From Acidimicrobiaceae bacterium (GTDB lineage Bacteria > Actinomycetota > Acidimicrobiia > Acidimicrobiales > RAAP-2): DNA of 64,000 nt. The notes below the pieces were generated by a model. That model ran no database searches. It was not told the origin of the DNA and saw only the letters and a list, made by a program, of their open reading frames with translations. Positions 38,238 through 48,018 of this stretch are shown here, one piece after another. Each line of letters begins with the position of its first letter. The stretch's first letter is position 1. The position numbers were made by a program, and so were the translations under genes. The DNA is taken from assembly GCA_027451285.1 (NCBI GenBank), contig DAIDJP010000041.1, positions 36,870-100,869 of the forward strand, given 5' to 3'.

Positions 38238-38328
38238 CTGGGCAAAACAGGCCAGGAGGGAAACCTGGCGTTCGCCCGTGAGGCGAAAAACGATGTGCCC
38301 AGAGAGGGTGATTCCGACCGCGGGTTGG
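38238..38328 (+). promoter_or_regulatory. structured leader, candidate cis-regulatory RNA
   Basis: Three nested-compatible stems can be read by eye: P1 CTGGGCA (38238-38244) with TGCCCAG (38296-38302); P2 GCCAGG with CCTGGC (38251-38269); P3 TTCGCC with GGCGAA (38271-38287). Together they form a compact three-way junction. A fourth hairpin, CCGACC-GCG-GGTTGG (38314-38328), lies 8 nt before the ATG at 38336, and the gene has no Shine-Dalgarno sequence. I could not match it to a known riboswitch consensus. A TAGACT box at 38234-38239 overlaps P1 and would argue against P1 if it is the promoter. Confidence 0.4.
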
Positions 38329-38335
38329 ACACAGT

Positions 38336-39748
38336 ATGGAGAAGAAGGATTCCTTCGTCCTACGACACCTGGCCGACGTTCAGCCCGAACTGTGGTGGCT
38401 GGACTCGGACCCACTGGAACCCGCACCCCACTCCGCTCTCGTTGGAGAAGTCGGGGCCGACCTGTGCGTGGTCGGAGCCGGCTACACGGGTCTGTGGACG
38501 GCGCTGCTCGCCAAGGAGAGAGAGCCGGGGCGCCAGGTCATCGTCGTCGAGCAGTACGAGACGGGAGCGGGCGCGTCGGGACGCAACGGCGGATTCTGTT
38601 CGTCGTCGCTGACTCACGGCTTCTACAACGGACTGCGGCGATTCCCCCACGACATGGCGGTCATCGAGCGCCTGGGGCGCGAGAACCTCGGCGAGATCGA
38701 AGAAACGGTCATGAGATACGGCATCGAGTGCGACTGGGAACGCACCGGTGAGCTTCGCGTCGCCCTGGCCCAGTGGCAACTCGACCAGATGGTCGAGGAG
38801 GCCAAGCTGCGCAACGAGATGGGCGACCACGTGGAGGTCCTCTCGCGCGAAGAGGTCCAGCGCCGCGTGCACTCGCCCACCTACGTCGGCGGCCTCTACG
38901 ACCACGACGGGACCGCCCTCGTGGACCCTGCCCGTCTGGTGTGGGGTCTCGAGCGGGCCTGCCTCGCCCTCGGGGTGACTATCTACGAGAACTCCAAGGT
39001 CGAGTGGCTCGAGGACGTCGACGACGCCGTTCGCGTACACACCCCCTACGGCGCCGTCACCGCCCAGCGCGTCGCCCTGGCGACCAACGTGTTCCCCTCG
39101 CTGATCCGTCAGGCGCGCAAGTACGTCGTGCCGGTTTATGACTACGTGCTCGTCACCGAGCCACTCACCGACGCCCAGCGCGAGTCGATCGGCTGGGAGG
39201 GCCGCGAGGGCGTCGCCGACGCCGGCAATCAGTTCCACTACTACCGCCTCACCCAGGACGGGTCGATCCTCTGGGGAGGCTACGACGCGATCTACAACTT
39301 CCGCGGCAAGGTGCGTCGTGAGTACGAGTTCAACGCCGAGACCTACGCCACGCTGGCCCAGCACTTCCTCGCGACCTTCCCCCAGCTGGCCGGGATCAAG
39401 TTCACCCACGCCTGGGGCGGGGCCATCGACACCTGCACACGCTTCTCGCCGTTCTGGGGCCAGTCCCACCAAGGCAAGGTCGCCTACGTCATGGGCTTCA
39501 CCGGTCTGGGCGTGGCGAGCACCCGTTTCGGCGCGGCCACCATGCTCGACTTGCTCGACGGGCTCGACACGGAGCGCACGCGCCTCACCATGGTGAGGCG
39601 TCGCCCGGTGCCCTTCCCGCCCGAGCCCTTCAAGTGGATCTTCATCCGCATCACCCAGGCGGCGATCAAGCGCGCCGACGCCCGTCAGGGGCGCCGCAAC
39701 CTGTGGCTCAGGCTGCTCGACGCCCTCGGCCTGGGATTCGACTCCTAG
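38336..39748 (+). CDS. DadA-like FAD-dependent oxidoreductase
   Basis: 470 aa. The start is ATG 38336: an in-frame stop lies close upstream and no ribosome-binding site is visible. The FAD motif LCVVGAGYTGLWTALLAKE is at about residue 43, with GASGRNGGFCSSSLTHG following, typical of gamma-glutamylputrescine/D-amino-acid-like oxidases (DAO superfamily). A basic C-terminal tail (FIRITQAAIKRADARQGRRN) may touch the membrane. The substrate, perhaps an amine or amino acid, is not determined. The leader contains a candidate regulatory RNA. The downstream acs gene is convergent. Confidence 0.85.
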   Translation: MEKKDSFVLRHLADVQPELWWLDSDPLEPAPHSALVGEVGADLCVVGAGYTGLWTALLAKEREPGRQVIVVEQYETGAGASGRNGGFCSSSLTHGFYNGLRRFPHDMAVIERLGRENLGEIEETVMRYGIECDWERTGELRVALAQWQLDQMVEEAKLRNEMGDHVEVLSREEVQRRVHSPTYVGGLYDHDGTALVDPARLVWGLERACLALGVTIYENSKVEWLEDVDDAVRVHTPYGAVTAQRVALATNVFPSLIRQARKYVVPVYDYVLVTEPLTDAQRESIGWEGREGVADAGNQFHYYRLTQDGSILWGGYDAIYNFRGKVRREYEFNAETYATLAQHFLATFPQLAGIKFTHAWGGAIDTCTRFSPFWGQSHQGKVAYVMGFTGLGVASTRFGAATMLDLLDGLDTERTRLTMVRRRPVPFPPEPFKWIFIRITQAAIKRADARQGRRNLWLRLLDALGLGFDS

Positions 39749-39763
39749 GCCGAGGGCTCTCGA

Positions 39764-41731
<1,968 letters not shown>

Positions 41732-41833
41732 AACACTCCCCCAGTTTCGACAACTCGCGAACTATGCGGTGCGCCAAAGGCGTCACCTTCTTACCTACCA
41801 CGTCGGCGAGGCGCGCGTCACACGGGCCGAGAA

Positions 41834-41874
41834 CGCCAACGACGCCCGAGCCGGATGGCTGGGCGTCGTTGGCG
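41834..41874. repeat. 14-bp perfect inverted repeat upstream of acs
   Basis: CGCCAACGACGCCC / GGGCGTCGTTGGCG with a 13-nt loop, about 100-140 nt before the acs start. Could be an RNA hairpin in the acs leader, a terminator, or a regulator site. Confidence 0.6.
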
Positions 41875-41890
41875 GTTGGGTCCGGTGGCA

Positions 41891-41904
41891 AGCCACCAGT
41901 GGCT
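41891..41904. repeat. short palindrome AGCCAC-CA-GTGGCT
   Basis: 6-bp perfect arms with a 2-bp centre, compact enough for a dimeric regulator site, 160 nt upstream of acs. Confidence 0.4.
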
Positions 41905-41979
41905 CGTACCTTAGTCCGCACCGCCGACGCCGCGTGGGACACTTCGACCCACCCGAAAAAACTTCACTTCGTACTACAT

Positions 41980-42020
41980 CACACGGCGGCGCTGGGATCG
42001 GGCCGCAGCGCCGCCGTGTG
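41980..42020 (-). terminator. 15-bp hairpin after the acetate transporter
   Basis: CACACGGCGGCGCTG / CAGCGCCGCCGTGTG: perfect 15-bp stem with an 11-nt loop, 20 nt after the minus-strand stop at 42041. A U-run (minus TTTTTT at 41955-41960) follows 19 nt later, so termination is likely though the U-run is displaced. Confidence 0.55.
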
Positions 42021-42040
42021 AGGTGATGCAATTCGTGGGA

Positions 42041-42619
42041 CTAGCTGCTGCGCGGGCCCACCGGGAACACTGTGCGTCCCCACGTCTCGTTGACCACGCC
42101 GGCCATCGAGGTGTACCAGGCGAGGATGGCCGTCAGGATGCCCAGCCAGCCACCGATCTTCACGAGGTTCGCGTGACCGGCGTTCCAGTTGCCCAAGGTA
42201 AGGAAGACGAACGTGATCAACAGCACCACGAAGACCGAGAAAATCGCCGTGTTCGTCTTGGCCGCGGCGATCGTCATGTACAGCGTGAAGATCGTCCAAG
42301 CCAGCAACCACAGACCAACCGCTCCACCTGCCGCGGGCAGGTTGAACTTGATGATCGCGTAGAAGCTCAGCCAGAACGCTCCGTACGACGTGAAGGCCAG
42401 TGCGCCGAACGTGTTCTTGCGGACGAACTCCCACATTCCGGCGGCGAACTGCGCGATACCGCCGTAGAACAGTGCGAGCGCGACGGCACCAGTCAAGCCG
42501 GCGGCTGTCTTACCATCAAACTTAAACAGTCCTGCATTCCAGCAACTAAGCAGGAACGTCGTCATTGCAAAACCCGCCAGACCCAGGGGTCCCGGATCGG
42601 CAACTTTGTGTTCAGACAT
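42041..42619 (-). CDS. acetate uptake transporter (SatP/YaaH/GPR1-FUN34 family)
   Basis: 192 aa. It begins with the family signature ADPGPLGLAGFAMTTFLLSCWNAGLF (NPxPLGL type) and has six transmembrane helices. It carries acetate or succinate across the membrane with protons. The ATG has GGGGGAA 4 nt upstream. It lies upstream of and on the same strand as acs, with a hairpin between; the two serve acetate assimilation. Confidence 0.93.
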   Translation of the reverse strand: MSEHKVADPGPLGLAGFAMTTFLLSCWNAGLFKFDGKTAAGLTGAVALALFYGGIAQFAAGMWEFVRKNTFGALAFTSYGAFWLSFYAIIKFNLPAAGGAVGLWLLAWTIFTLYMTIAAAKTNTAIFSVFVVLLITFVFLTLGNWNAGHANLVKIGGWLGILTAILAWYTSMAGVVNETWGRTVFPVGPRSS

Positions 42620-42795
42620 TTAATTCCCCCAAAATTGAATGCACCACAAACCATCGGAGTTGATGGCTCGTATCTGATTTAACACCCTTGACACATTGCG
42701 CGACGGGATTCCCCGCCCAATTTTGAGGATCGAGCAGGGCCAATAGTCCCAAATCAGTTGAGTCGCCTCACAACGTCACGACAGTGTCGGCGCGC
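42620..42795. other. intergenic region between trpA and the acetate transporter
   Basis: 176 nt without a gene; it holds the transporter promoter region. A small inverted repeat (CCATC / GATGG around 42650-42665) and AT-rich bases are visible, but no certain promoter. Confidence 0.5.
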
Positions 42796-43563
42796 TTAGT
42801 CGAGTGCGCGTCGGAAACTGTTGACCAGAGCTTCAGTATCCGCCGGAGACGCCCCATCCAAAATGGTGCGCACCAACGCCGAACCCACGATCACTCCGTC
42901 GGCCACCTGGGCGGCCTCGCGGGCCTGCTCGGGTGTGGTGATGCCGATGCCCACAAAGGTGGGTAAATCCGTCGCCTCTCGAACGGCCGCGACGACCCGC
43001 GGCGCGGCGCCCAGATCGGACGCACGGCCGGTCACGGCCATGCGGGCCGAGGCATACACGAATCCCTCGCTCATGGTGGCGATGCGCGTCACGCGCTCAC
43101 TCGGCGTCGAGGGCGCGACGAGAAAGACGGTCGCCACGTCCACACTGTGGCAGGCGTCACGCCAGGGCTCGGCCTCCTCGGGGGAAAGGTCGGGAACGAT
43201 TGCGCCGTCGATGCCGCTGTCGGCGAGTCGCCGGGCGGACGCCGCGAGGCCGTAGTGGTGAAAGACGTTGTAGTAGCTCATCGCTATGAGCGGCACGCCG
43301 AGAGCCAGACCGGCCACCTCGGCGCAGAGCGAATCGAGCGTCGTGCCGTTGGCGAGAGAACGCAGGCCCGCCTCTTGGATCACGATGCCGTCCATCATGG
43401 GATCCGAAAAGGGCACGCCAATCTCCACGGCGTTGGCGCCGCCGGCGATCGCGGCCTCCACGTGGCGCACCCAGTCCGTCGTCACGCCCGCCATGAAGTA
43501 CGGGACCAGGGCTTTTACCCCCGTCTCGCGCAGAGCCCGCAAGTGGCGTTCGAGGCTCTTCAC
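42796..43563 (-). CDS. trpA: tryptophan synthase alpha chain
   Basis: 255 aa from a GTG that overlaps the trpB stop (GTGA). The motif VEIGVPFSDPMMDGIVIQEA with the catalytic Glu and Asp is intact, as is the VGIGITTPEQA phosphate-binding end. It cleaves indole-3-glycerol phosphate and passes indole to TrpB. Last gene of the trpC-F-B-A string. Confidence 0.96.
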   Translation of the reverse strand: MKSLERHLRALRETGVKALVPYFMAGVTTDWVRHVEAAIAGGANAVEIGVPFSDPMMDGIVIQEAGLRSLANGTTLDSLCAEVAGLALGVPLIAMSYYNVFHHYGLAASARRLADSGIDGAIVPDLSPEEAEPWRDACHSVDVATVFLVAPSTPSERVTRIATMSEGFVYASARMAVTGRASDLGAAPRVVAAVREATDLPTFVGIGITTPEQAREAAQVADGVIVGSALVRTILDGASPADTEALVNSFRRALD

Positions 43564-44744
43564 GAGCCGCTCCGCAGGATCGAGAGGACCTGGGCCACGT
43601 CTTTGTCCCCGCGTCCGGACATGTTGAGCAGCACCGTCGAGCCCAACGGGATCTCACGGCCCGCCTCGCGGATCAGCCAGGCCACCGCGTGCGCCGACTC
43701 GAGGGCGGGGATGATCCCCTCGAGTTCGCTCAGGGTGCGCAGCGCGTCGATGATCACCTCGTCGCCGACCTCGACGTAGCGGGCTCGCCCGCTCGCGGCC
43801 AGATGGGCGTGCTCGGGACCGATGCCCGGGTAGTCCAGTCCCGCCGAGATCGAGTGGGCCTCTTCGATCTGGCCGAACTCGTCTTGCATGATGAGAGAGC
43901 GCATGCCGTGCAGGACCCCCGGCGAACCGTGCCCCACAGCGGCGCCGCCGGCGGCCTCGACGCCGATGAGCTGGGCGCTCGAGTTCGCGAAGCCAGCGAA
44001 CACGCCCGCCGCGTTGGAACCCCCGCCGACACAGGCCACCACGTAGTCCGGTGTGCCGACGCGGACGTCGCGCAGCTGTCGGGCCGCCTCGTGGCCGATG
44101 ATGCTCTGCATCTCGCGCACCATCCACGGGAAGGGGTGCGGACCCATCACCGAGCCAAGGCAGTAGTGCGTGTCCTCGACACAGGTCACCCATTCGCGCA
44201 TCGCCTCATTGACCGCGTCCTTCAGCGTCCGACTGCCCGAGGTCACCGGCACCACCGTGGCCCCCAGCAGCTCCATGCGAAAGACGTTGAGCTCCTGGCG
44301 CTTGGTATCGACCTCACCCATGAAGATGGTGCACGCCAGGCCCAAGCGCGCCGCGGCGGTGGCGGTGGCGACACCGTGCTGGCCGGCCCCGGTCTCGGCG
44401 ATCACGCGCGACTTGCCCATCCGCACGGTGAGAAGCGTCTGGCCCACGACGTTGTTGATCTTGTGCGACCCGGTGTGTGCCAGGTCCTCGCGCTTGGCGT
44501 ACACCGAGATTCCCAGGCGTTCCGACAGCCGCGCGAGCGGCGTGATCGGCGTGGGCCGCCCGGCGAAGTCCGCCAGCACGCTCCGGTACTCGGCGAGGAA
44601 CTCGCGGTCCGACCAGGCGTCGAGGAAGGCGTCCTCGAGCTCGAGGCAGGCGGGCATCAGTGCCTCGGGTACGAAGCGCCCACCGAACTCGCCGAATCGC
44701 CCGAACTCGTCGGGCGTCGACATGTAGACGGTGTCCTCAGCCAT
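43560..44744 (-). CDS. trpB: tryptophan synthase beta chain
   Basis: 394 aa from ATG 44744, which has GAGAGGAG upstream; it overlaps the trpF stop by 8 nt. The PLP lysine lies in HTGSHKINN, and GRFVPEALM is the N-terminal signature. GGGSNAAGVFAGF binds the phosphate. It condenses indole and serine to tryptophan. Confidence 0.96.
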   Translation of the reverse strand: MAEDTVYMSTPDEFGRFGEFGGRFVPEALMPACLELEDAFLDAWSDREFLAEYRSVLADFAGRPTPITPLARLSERLGISVYAKREDLAHTGSHKINNVVGQTLLTVRMGKSRVIAETGAGQHGVATATAAARLGLACTIFMGEVDTKRQELNVFRMELLGATVVPVTSGSRTLKDAVNEAMREWVTCVEDTHYCLGSVMGPHPFPWMVREMQSIIGHEAARQLRDVRVGTPDYVVACVGGGSNAAGVFAGFANSSAQLIGVEAAGGAAVGHGSPGVLHGMRSLIMQDEFGQIEEAHSISAGLDYPGIGPEHAHLAASGRARYVEVGDEVIIDALRTLSELEGIIPALESAHAVAWLIREAGREIPLGSTVLLNMSGRGDKDVAQVLSILRSGS

Positions 44745-45378
44745 GGTGCTCCTCTCGACTCTCAAAGTACTGGAGGGCGTTGCGAACAAAGGATTCGACT
44801 TTCTCGCGGTCCTTTGCCCCAGGCGAGGACTCCGACCCGCTCGCCACGTCACAGCCCCACGCACCCACCTTGGCCAGCACGTCGGCCACGGTGTCGGCCC
44901 GCAGTCCACCGGCCACGATGACGGGCCGGTTCCAGCGGCGACTCGCGACCGCGTCCCAGTCGTGGGCCACGCCCGAGCCCGGACGGGGCCCGTCGATCAG
45001 GTACGCGTCACCGACGCCGCTCGCCGCGTCGAGCTCGTCCACCGACAGCGCCTCGATGAGAGCGAGACCCCGCTCGCGCGCCAGGGATGCGACCCCCTCG
45101 TCCAGTCCGCCGTGAATCTGCAGCGCGTCGAACTCGACCACGTCGAGCGCGCGCGCTACGTCGTCGTAAGCGACGCGGCGAAAGACACCCACGCGAACGA
45201 GCCGGTCGCTCACGGTGGCACTGATCGTGCCGGCCACCTCGAGGCTGACCCGTCGCGGTGAGTCGGCGAGGATCACGCCCAGAGCGTCGGCCCCCGCGTC
45301 GGCCACGAGCTCGGCGTCAGAGACCGTCGTGACCGCGCAGACCTTGATGAAGTGGCGCAAGCCCAGGACCTCAGCCAC
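44737..45378 (-). CDS. trpF: phosphoribosylanthranilate isomerase
   Basis: 213 aa from GTG 45378, which overlaps the trpC stop by 8 nt; the 312-aa track ORF runs back through trpC. It has KVCAVTTVSDAELVADAGADALGVILADSPRRV (TrpF signature with Cys), LQIHGG, and AGGLRADTVADVLAKVGAWGCDVASGSESSPGAKD. It converts phosphoribosylanthranilate to CdRP. Overlaps on both sides show coupled translation. Confidence 0.93.
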   Translation of the reverse strand: MAEVLGLRHFIKVCAVTTVSDAELVADAGADALGVILADSPRRVSLEVAGTISATVSDRLVRVGVFRRVAYDDVARALDVVEFDALQIHGGLDEGVASLARERGLALIEALSVDELDAASGVGDAYLIDGPRPGSGVAHDWDAVASRRWNRPVIVAGGLRADTVADVLAKVGAWGCDVASGSESSPGAKDREKVESFVRNALQYFESREEHHG

Positions 45379-46165
45379 GCGCGCGTCGTTCCACGGAGGA
45401 GAAGTCGCGCACCAGACCTTCGGGCGAACTCGCGCGCACGAAACTCTCGCCGACCAGCACGGCGTCGACGCCCGACTCGGCGGCCCTCGCGACGTCCTCG
45501 AGGCTGACGAGCCCGGATTCGGCCACGGCGAGGACTGAACCGGGTAGCGCCGACAAGACCGTCGCCGCGCGACGCGGGTCGACGTCGAACGTGCGCAGGT
45601 CGCGCTGGTTGACGCCGACGATGCGCGCCCCCGCCGCCAATGCTCGCTCGGCCTCGTCGGCGTCGTGGACTTCAACCAGGGCGTCGACGTGACAGGCCGC
45701 GGCCACCGTCACGAACTCCTCGAGTTCGGCGTCGCTGAGGGCGGCCACGATGAGAAGCACCGCGGCCGCACCCATCTGGGCCGCGTCGAGCACGTCATTG
45801 GCGCTGACGGTGAAGTCCTTTCGCAGCAACGGCACCGACACCGCCTGACGCACCGCTCGCAGGTCGTCGACCGAGCCCGAGAAGAAGTCCTCATCGGTCA
45901 GGACTGAGATCGCGGCCGCTCCGCCGTTGGCGTAGGCGCGCGCCGTCGCCTCGACGTCGAGGTCCTCGTTGAGCCATCCCTTGGACGGTGATCGCCGTTT
46001 GATCTCGGCGATCACCGCGACGTGTGTCGAATCAGCCCGAAGAGCGTCGTGGAAGGAGGGACCCTCATAGACCACCTCGCCGAGGCGGCCTTGCCAGGAT
46101 CGGTGATCCAGGGCCGCGCGGGCCCGGTGCGCGTCGACGATGGTGTCGAGATACGTCGCGGTCAT
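45371..46165 (-). CDS. trpC: indole-3-glycerol phosphate synthase
   Basis: 264 aa from ATG 46165, chosen because a TACGAT -10 box lies 6 nt upstream (the GTG at 46168 is only 3 nt from it). VIAEIKRRSPSKGWL is the family signature; VGVNQRDLRTFDVD and VAESGLVS follow. It makes indole-3-glycerol phosphate from CdRP. First gene of the trpCFBA operon, divergent from trpD. Confidence 0.95.
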   Translation of the reverse strand: MTATYLDTIVDAHRARAALDHRSWQGRLGEVVYEGPSFHDALRADSTHVAVIAEIKRRSPSKGWLNEDLDVEATARAYANGGAAAISVLTDEDFFSGSVDDLRAVRQAVSVPLLRKDFTVSANDVLDAAQMGAAAVLLIVAALSDAELEEFVTVAAACHVDALVEVHDADEAERALAAGARIVGVNQRDLRTFDVDPRRAATVLSALPGSVLAVAESGLVSLEDVARAAESGVDAVLVGESFVRASSPEGLVRDFSSVERRARG

Positions 46166-46171
46166 CACGAA

Positions 46172-46177
46172 ATCGTA
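46172..46177 (-). promoter_or_regulatory. -10 box TACGAT for trpCFBA
   Basis: Minus-strand TACGAT, 6 nt before the trpC ATG at 46165. Confidence 0.6.
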
Positions 46178-46206
46178 CTGTCGCGGTCGCGACGCTCAGT
46201 CACGAC

Positions 46207-46212
46207 TAACTT
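46207..46212 (+). promoter_or_regulatory. -10 box TAACTT for the trpD leader ORF
   Basis: TAACTT 6 nt before the ATG at 46219, the same geometry as the leaderless starts elsewhere. It predicts transcription beginning at that ATG, 29 nt before trpD. Confidence 0.5.
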
Positions 46213-46218
46213 GTCGCT

Positions 46219-46251
46219 ATGTTGAACGCCGTCTCGAGCGCTGGCGCATGA
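46219..46251 (+). CDS. 10-codon leader ORF overlapping the trpD start
   Basis: ATG TTG AAC ... GCA TGA encodes MLNAVSSAGA. Its TGA overlaps the trpD ATG (ATGA). A TAACTT box 6 nt upstream would make it a leaderless ORF, and trpD itself has no ribosome-binding site. It has no Trp codons, so it is not a classical attenuator peptide. It probably lets ribosomes enter trpD by coupling. Confidence 0.4.
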   Translation: MLNAVSSAGA

Positions 46252-47267
46252 GCGACTCCTTCGCCCTGGACGTCCTCCAGCCCCTCGTGCGCGGCACCGA
46301 CCTCGAGCGCGTCGAGGCGCGCGACGCCTTGGCGGCCATCCTCGCCGGGCGCGTCGAACCCGTCCTGATCTCGAGCTTTCTCACGGCCCTGACCGCCAAG
46401 GGAGAGACCGCCGCGGAAATGACCGGCTTCATCGACGCGATGATCGCGGCCGCTTCCACCTTCACCGTGACCGATGAGGCGATCGACATCGTGGGCACGG
46501 GCGGCGACCAGCTGCACACGGTGAACATCTCCACGATGGCCGCTTTCGCCGTCGCCGGTTGCGGGGTGCCCGTCGCCAAGCACGGCAATCGCGCCGCGTC
46601 CTCCTCGGTGGGATCGGCCGACGTTCTTGAGGCTCTGGGCGTGCGCCTCGACGCCCCGGCCGAGGTCGTTCGCGCCTGCGTCGACACGGCGGGAATCGGC
46701 TTCATGTACGCGCCCACCTTCCACCCCGCGCTGGGCAATCTGGTGCCCATTCGCCGCGCCCTCAAGTTCCGCACGATCTTCAACGTCCTGGGCCCCCTCG
46801 CCAATCCGGCACTGGTGCGACGAGCGCTCATCGGCGTTGCCCAGGCCCACCTGCTCGACTCGATGGCCGAGGTGCTGCACGCGCGCGGGGCGCTCTACTG
46901 CGTCCTCGTGCACGCCGATGACGGACTGGACGAGCTCTCCCTGGGAACCCCCTCGAGCCTGCACGAGATCCGTCCCGAGGGCGTCTCCGTGCGCGACATC
47001 GACGCCGGCGGCGAGCTGGGTCTGCACCACAGCGCCGCGAGCATCCGCGGGGGCGACACCACCGACAACGTCGCCGTCGTGCGGGCCTTCCTCGAGGCCC
47101 AGCCGGGTCCCGTCTTTGACGTGGCGTGTGCGAACGCCGCACTCGCGCTGATGGTCGCCGGTCGGGCGACCTCGTTGCGCGACGGCTTCGACCTGGCCGC
47201 GGCCAGCGTACGAGACGGCCGGGCCGCGCGGGCACTCTCACTCTTGGTGGAGATCTCCAACGCCTAA
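46248..47267 (+). CDS. trpD: anthranilate phosphoribosyltransferase
   Basis: 339 aa from ATG 46248; the track ORF starts in the divergent region. DIVGTGGD and KHGNRAASSSVGSADVLEALG bind PRPP, and FMYAPTFHPALGNLVPIRRALKFRTIFNVLGPLANPA is the anthranilate region. It makes phosphoribosylanthranilate, the step just before TrpF. It is separated from the trpCFBA genes by divergence. No Shine-Dalgarno sequence is visible, and a leader ORF overlaps its start. Confidence 0.94.
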   Translation: MSDSFALDVLQPLVRGTDLERVEARDALAAILAGRVEPVLISSFLTALTAKGETAAEMTGFIDAMIAAASTFTVTDEAIDIVGTGGDQLHTVNISTMAAFAVAGCGVPVAKHGNRAASSSVGSADVLEALGVRLDAPAEVVRACVDTAGIGFMYAPTFHPALGNLVPIRRALKFRTIFNVLGPLANPALVRRALIGVAQAHLLDSMAEVLHARGALYCVLVHADDGLDELSLGTPSSLHEIRPEGVSVRDIDAGGELGLHHSAASIRGGDTTDNVAVVRAFLEAQPGPVFDVACANAALALMVAGRATSLRDGFDLAAASVRDGRAARALSLLVEISNA

Positions 47268-47270
47268 CCT
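47265..47270 (+). promoter_or_regulatory. -10 box TAACCT for the ABC genes
   Basis: TAACCT overlaps the trpD TAA stop and lies 7 nt before the GTG at 47278. Confidence 0.45.
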
Positions 47271-47277
47271 CGGTCGC

Positions 47278-48018
47278 GTGGACGACGGCACCAACGCGCC
47301 CCGCACGGGATCTCCTGTGGTTCGTGTGGAACACCTGCGCGTCGTGCGCGCACATCGCGAGGTTCTGTCCGACGTCTCCTTCACGGTGGAGCGCGGAGAG
47401 CTCGTGGGCCTCCTCGGCCCGAGCGGCAGCGGCAAGAGCACCCTGATGCGCTCACTGTTGGGCGTGCAGATCATCGCTTCGGGCACGGTCGAGGTACTCG
47501 GCGTGCCAGCGGGTGAGACCGCGCTGCGCACCCGCGTCGGCTACGTCACCCAGGCCCCCTCGGTGTACACGGATCTCAGCGTGCGCGAGAACCTCGCCTA
47601 CTTCGCCGACGTCCTCGGGGCCCCGCGCACTGACGTGGATCGTGTGATCAACGACGTCAATCTCGGGCACCACACCCGCTCCCTGGTGCGCGGGCTGTCC
47701 GGTGGCGAGATCGCGCGGGTGTCGCTCGCGGCGGCCCTGCTGGGAAACCCGCAAGTCCTGGTGCTGGACGAGCCAACGGTTGGACTCGATCCCCTGCTGC
47801 GCCGCGACCTGTGGAACATCTTCCAGAGTCTCGCGAGCAGCGGGGTGACCCTCATCGTCTCGAGCCACGTGATGGACGAGGCCCAGCGCTGTCAGCGCCT
47901 CTTGCTGATGCGTGAGGGCCATCTCATCTTTGACGCGTCACCTCGTGAGCTGCTCGTTCGCACCAACACCACGGACTACGACGCGGCGATGGTGTCTCTG
48001 GTCGAGGCGACGCCGTGA
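47278..48018 (+). CDS. ABC transporter ATP-binding protein
   Basis: 246 aa from GTG 47278. Walker A GPSGSGKST, Q-loop YVTQAPSVYTD, signature LSGGE and Walker B VLVLDEPTVGLDP with the H-loop VSSHVMDEA are all intact. The closest type is ABC-2 drug/antibiotic/lipid exporters. It pairs with the permease whose GTG overlaps its stop (GTGA). The substrate is unknown. It follows trpD by 10 nt and may be partly co-transcribed. Confidence 0.92.
   Translation: MDDGTNAPRTGSPVVRVEHLRVVRAHREVLSDVSFTVERGELVGLLGPSGSGKSTLMRSLLGVQIIASGTVEVLGVPAGETALRTRVGYVTQAPSVYTDLSVRENLAYFADVLGAPRTDVDRVINDVNLGHHTRSLVRGLSGGEIARVSLAAALLGNPQVLVLDEPTVGLDPLLRRDLWNIFQSLASSGVTLIVSSHVMDEAQRCQRLLLMREGHLIFDASPRELLVRTNTTDYDAAMVSLVEATP

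Larger units (their letters stand above)
41732..42040. other. intergenic region with three inverted repeats
   Basis: A 309-nt stretch without a convincing gene. It holds the acs leader and ribosome-binding site at its left end and three inverted repeats (41834-41874, 41891-41904, 41980-42020). The track's 88-aa ORF (41676-41942, minus) is not convincing. It may hold the acs promoter and the transporter terminator. Confidence 0.6.

Noticed and set aside
38238-38328. Assignment of the leader to glycine, cobalamin, ZTP or c-di-GMP riboswitch
   Set aside because: Short stretches resemble parts of these (for example GCCAGGAG and GGGCAAAA) but the order of conserved boxes does not match.
38214-38751. 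Upstream frames around the FAD oxidoreductase start
   Set aside because: Two overlapping ORFs (38214-38612 and 38278-38751) are out of frame with the FAD motif and appear to be shadows.
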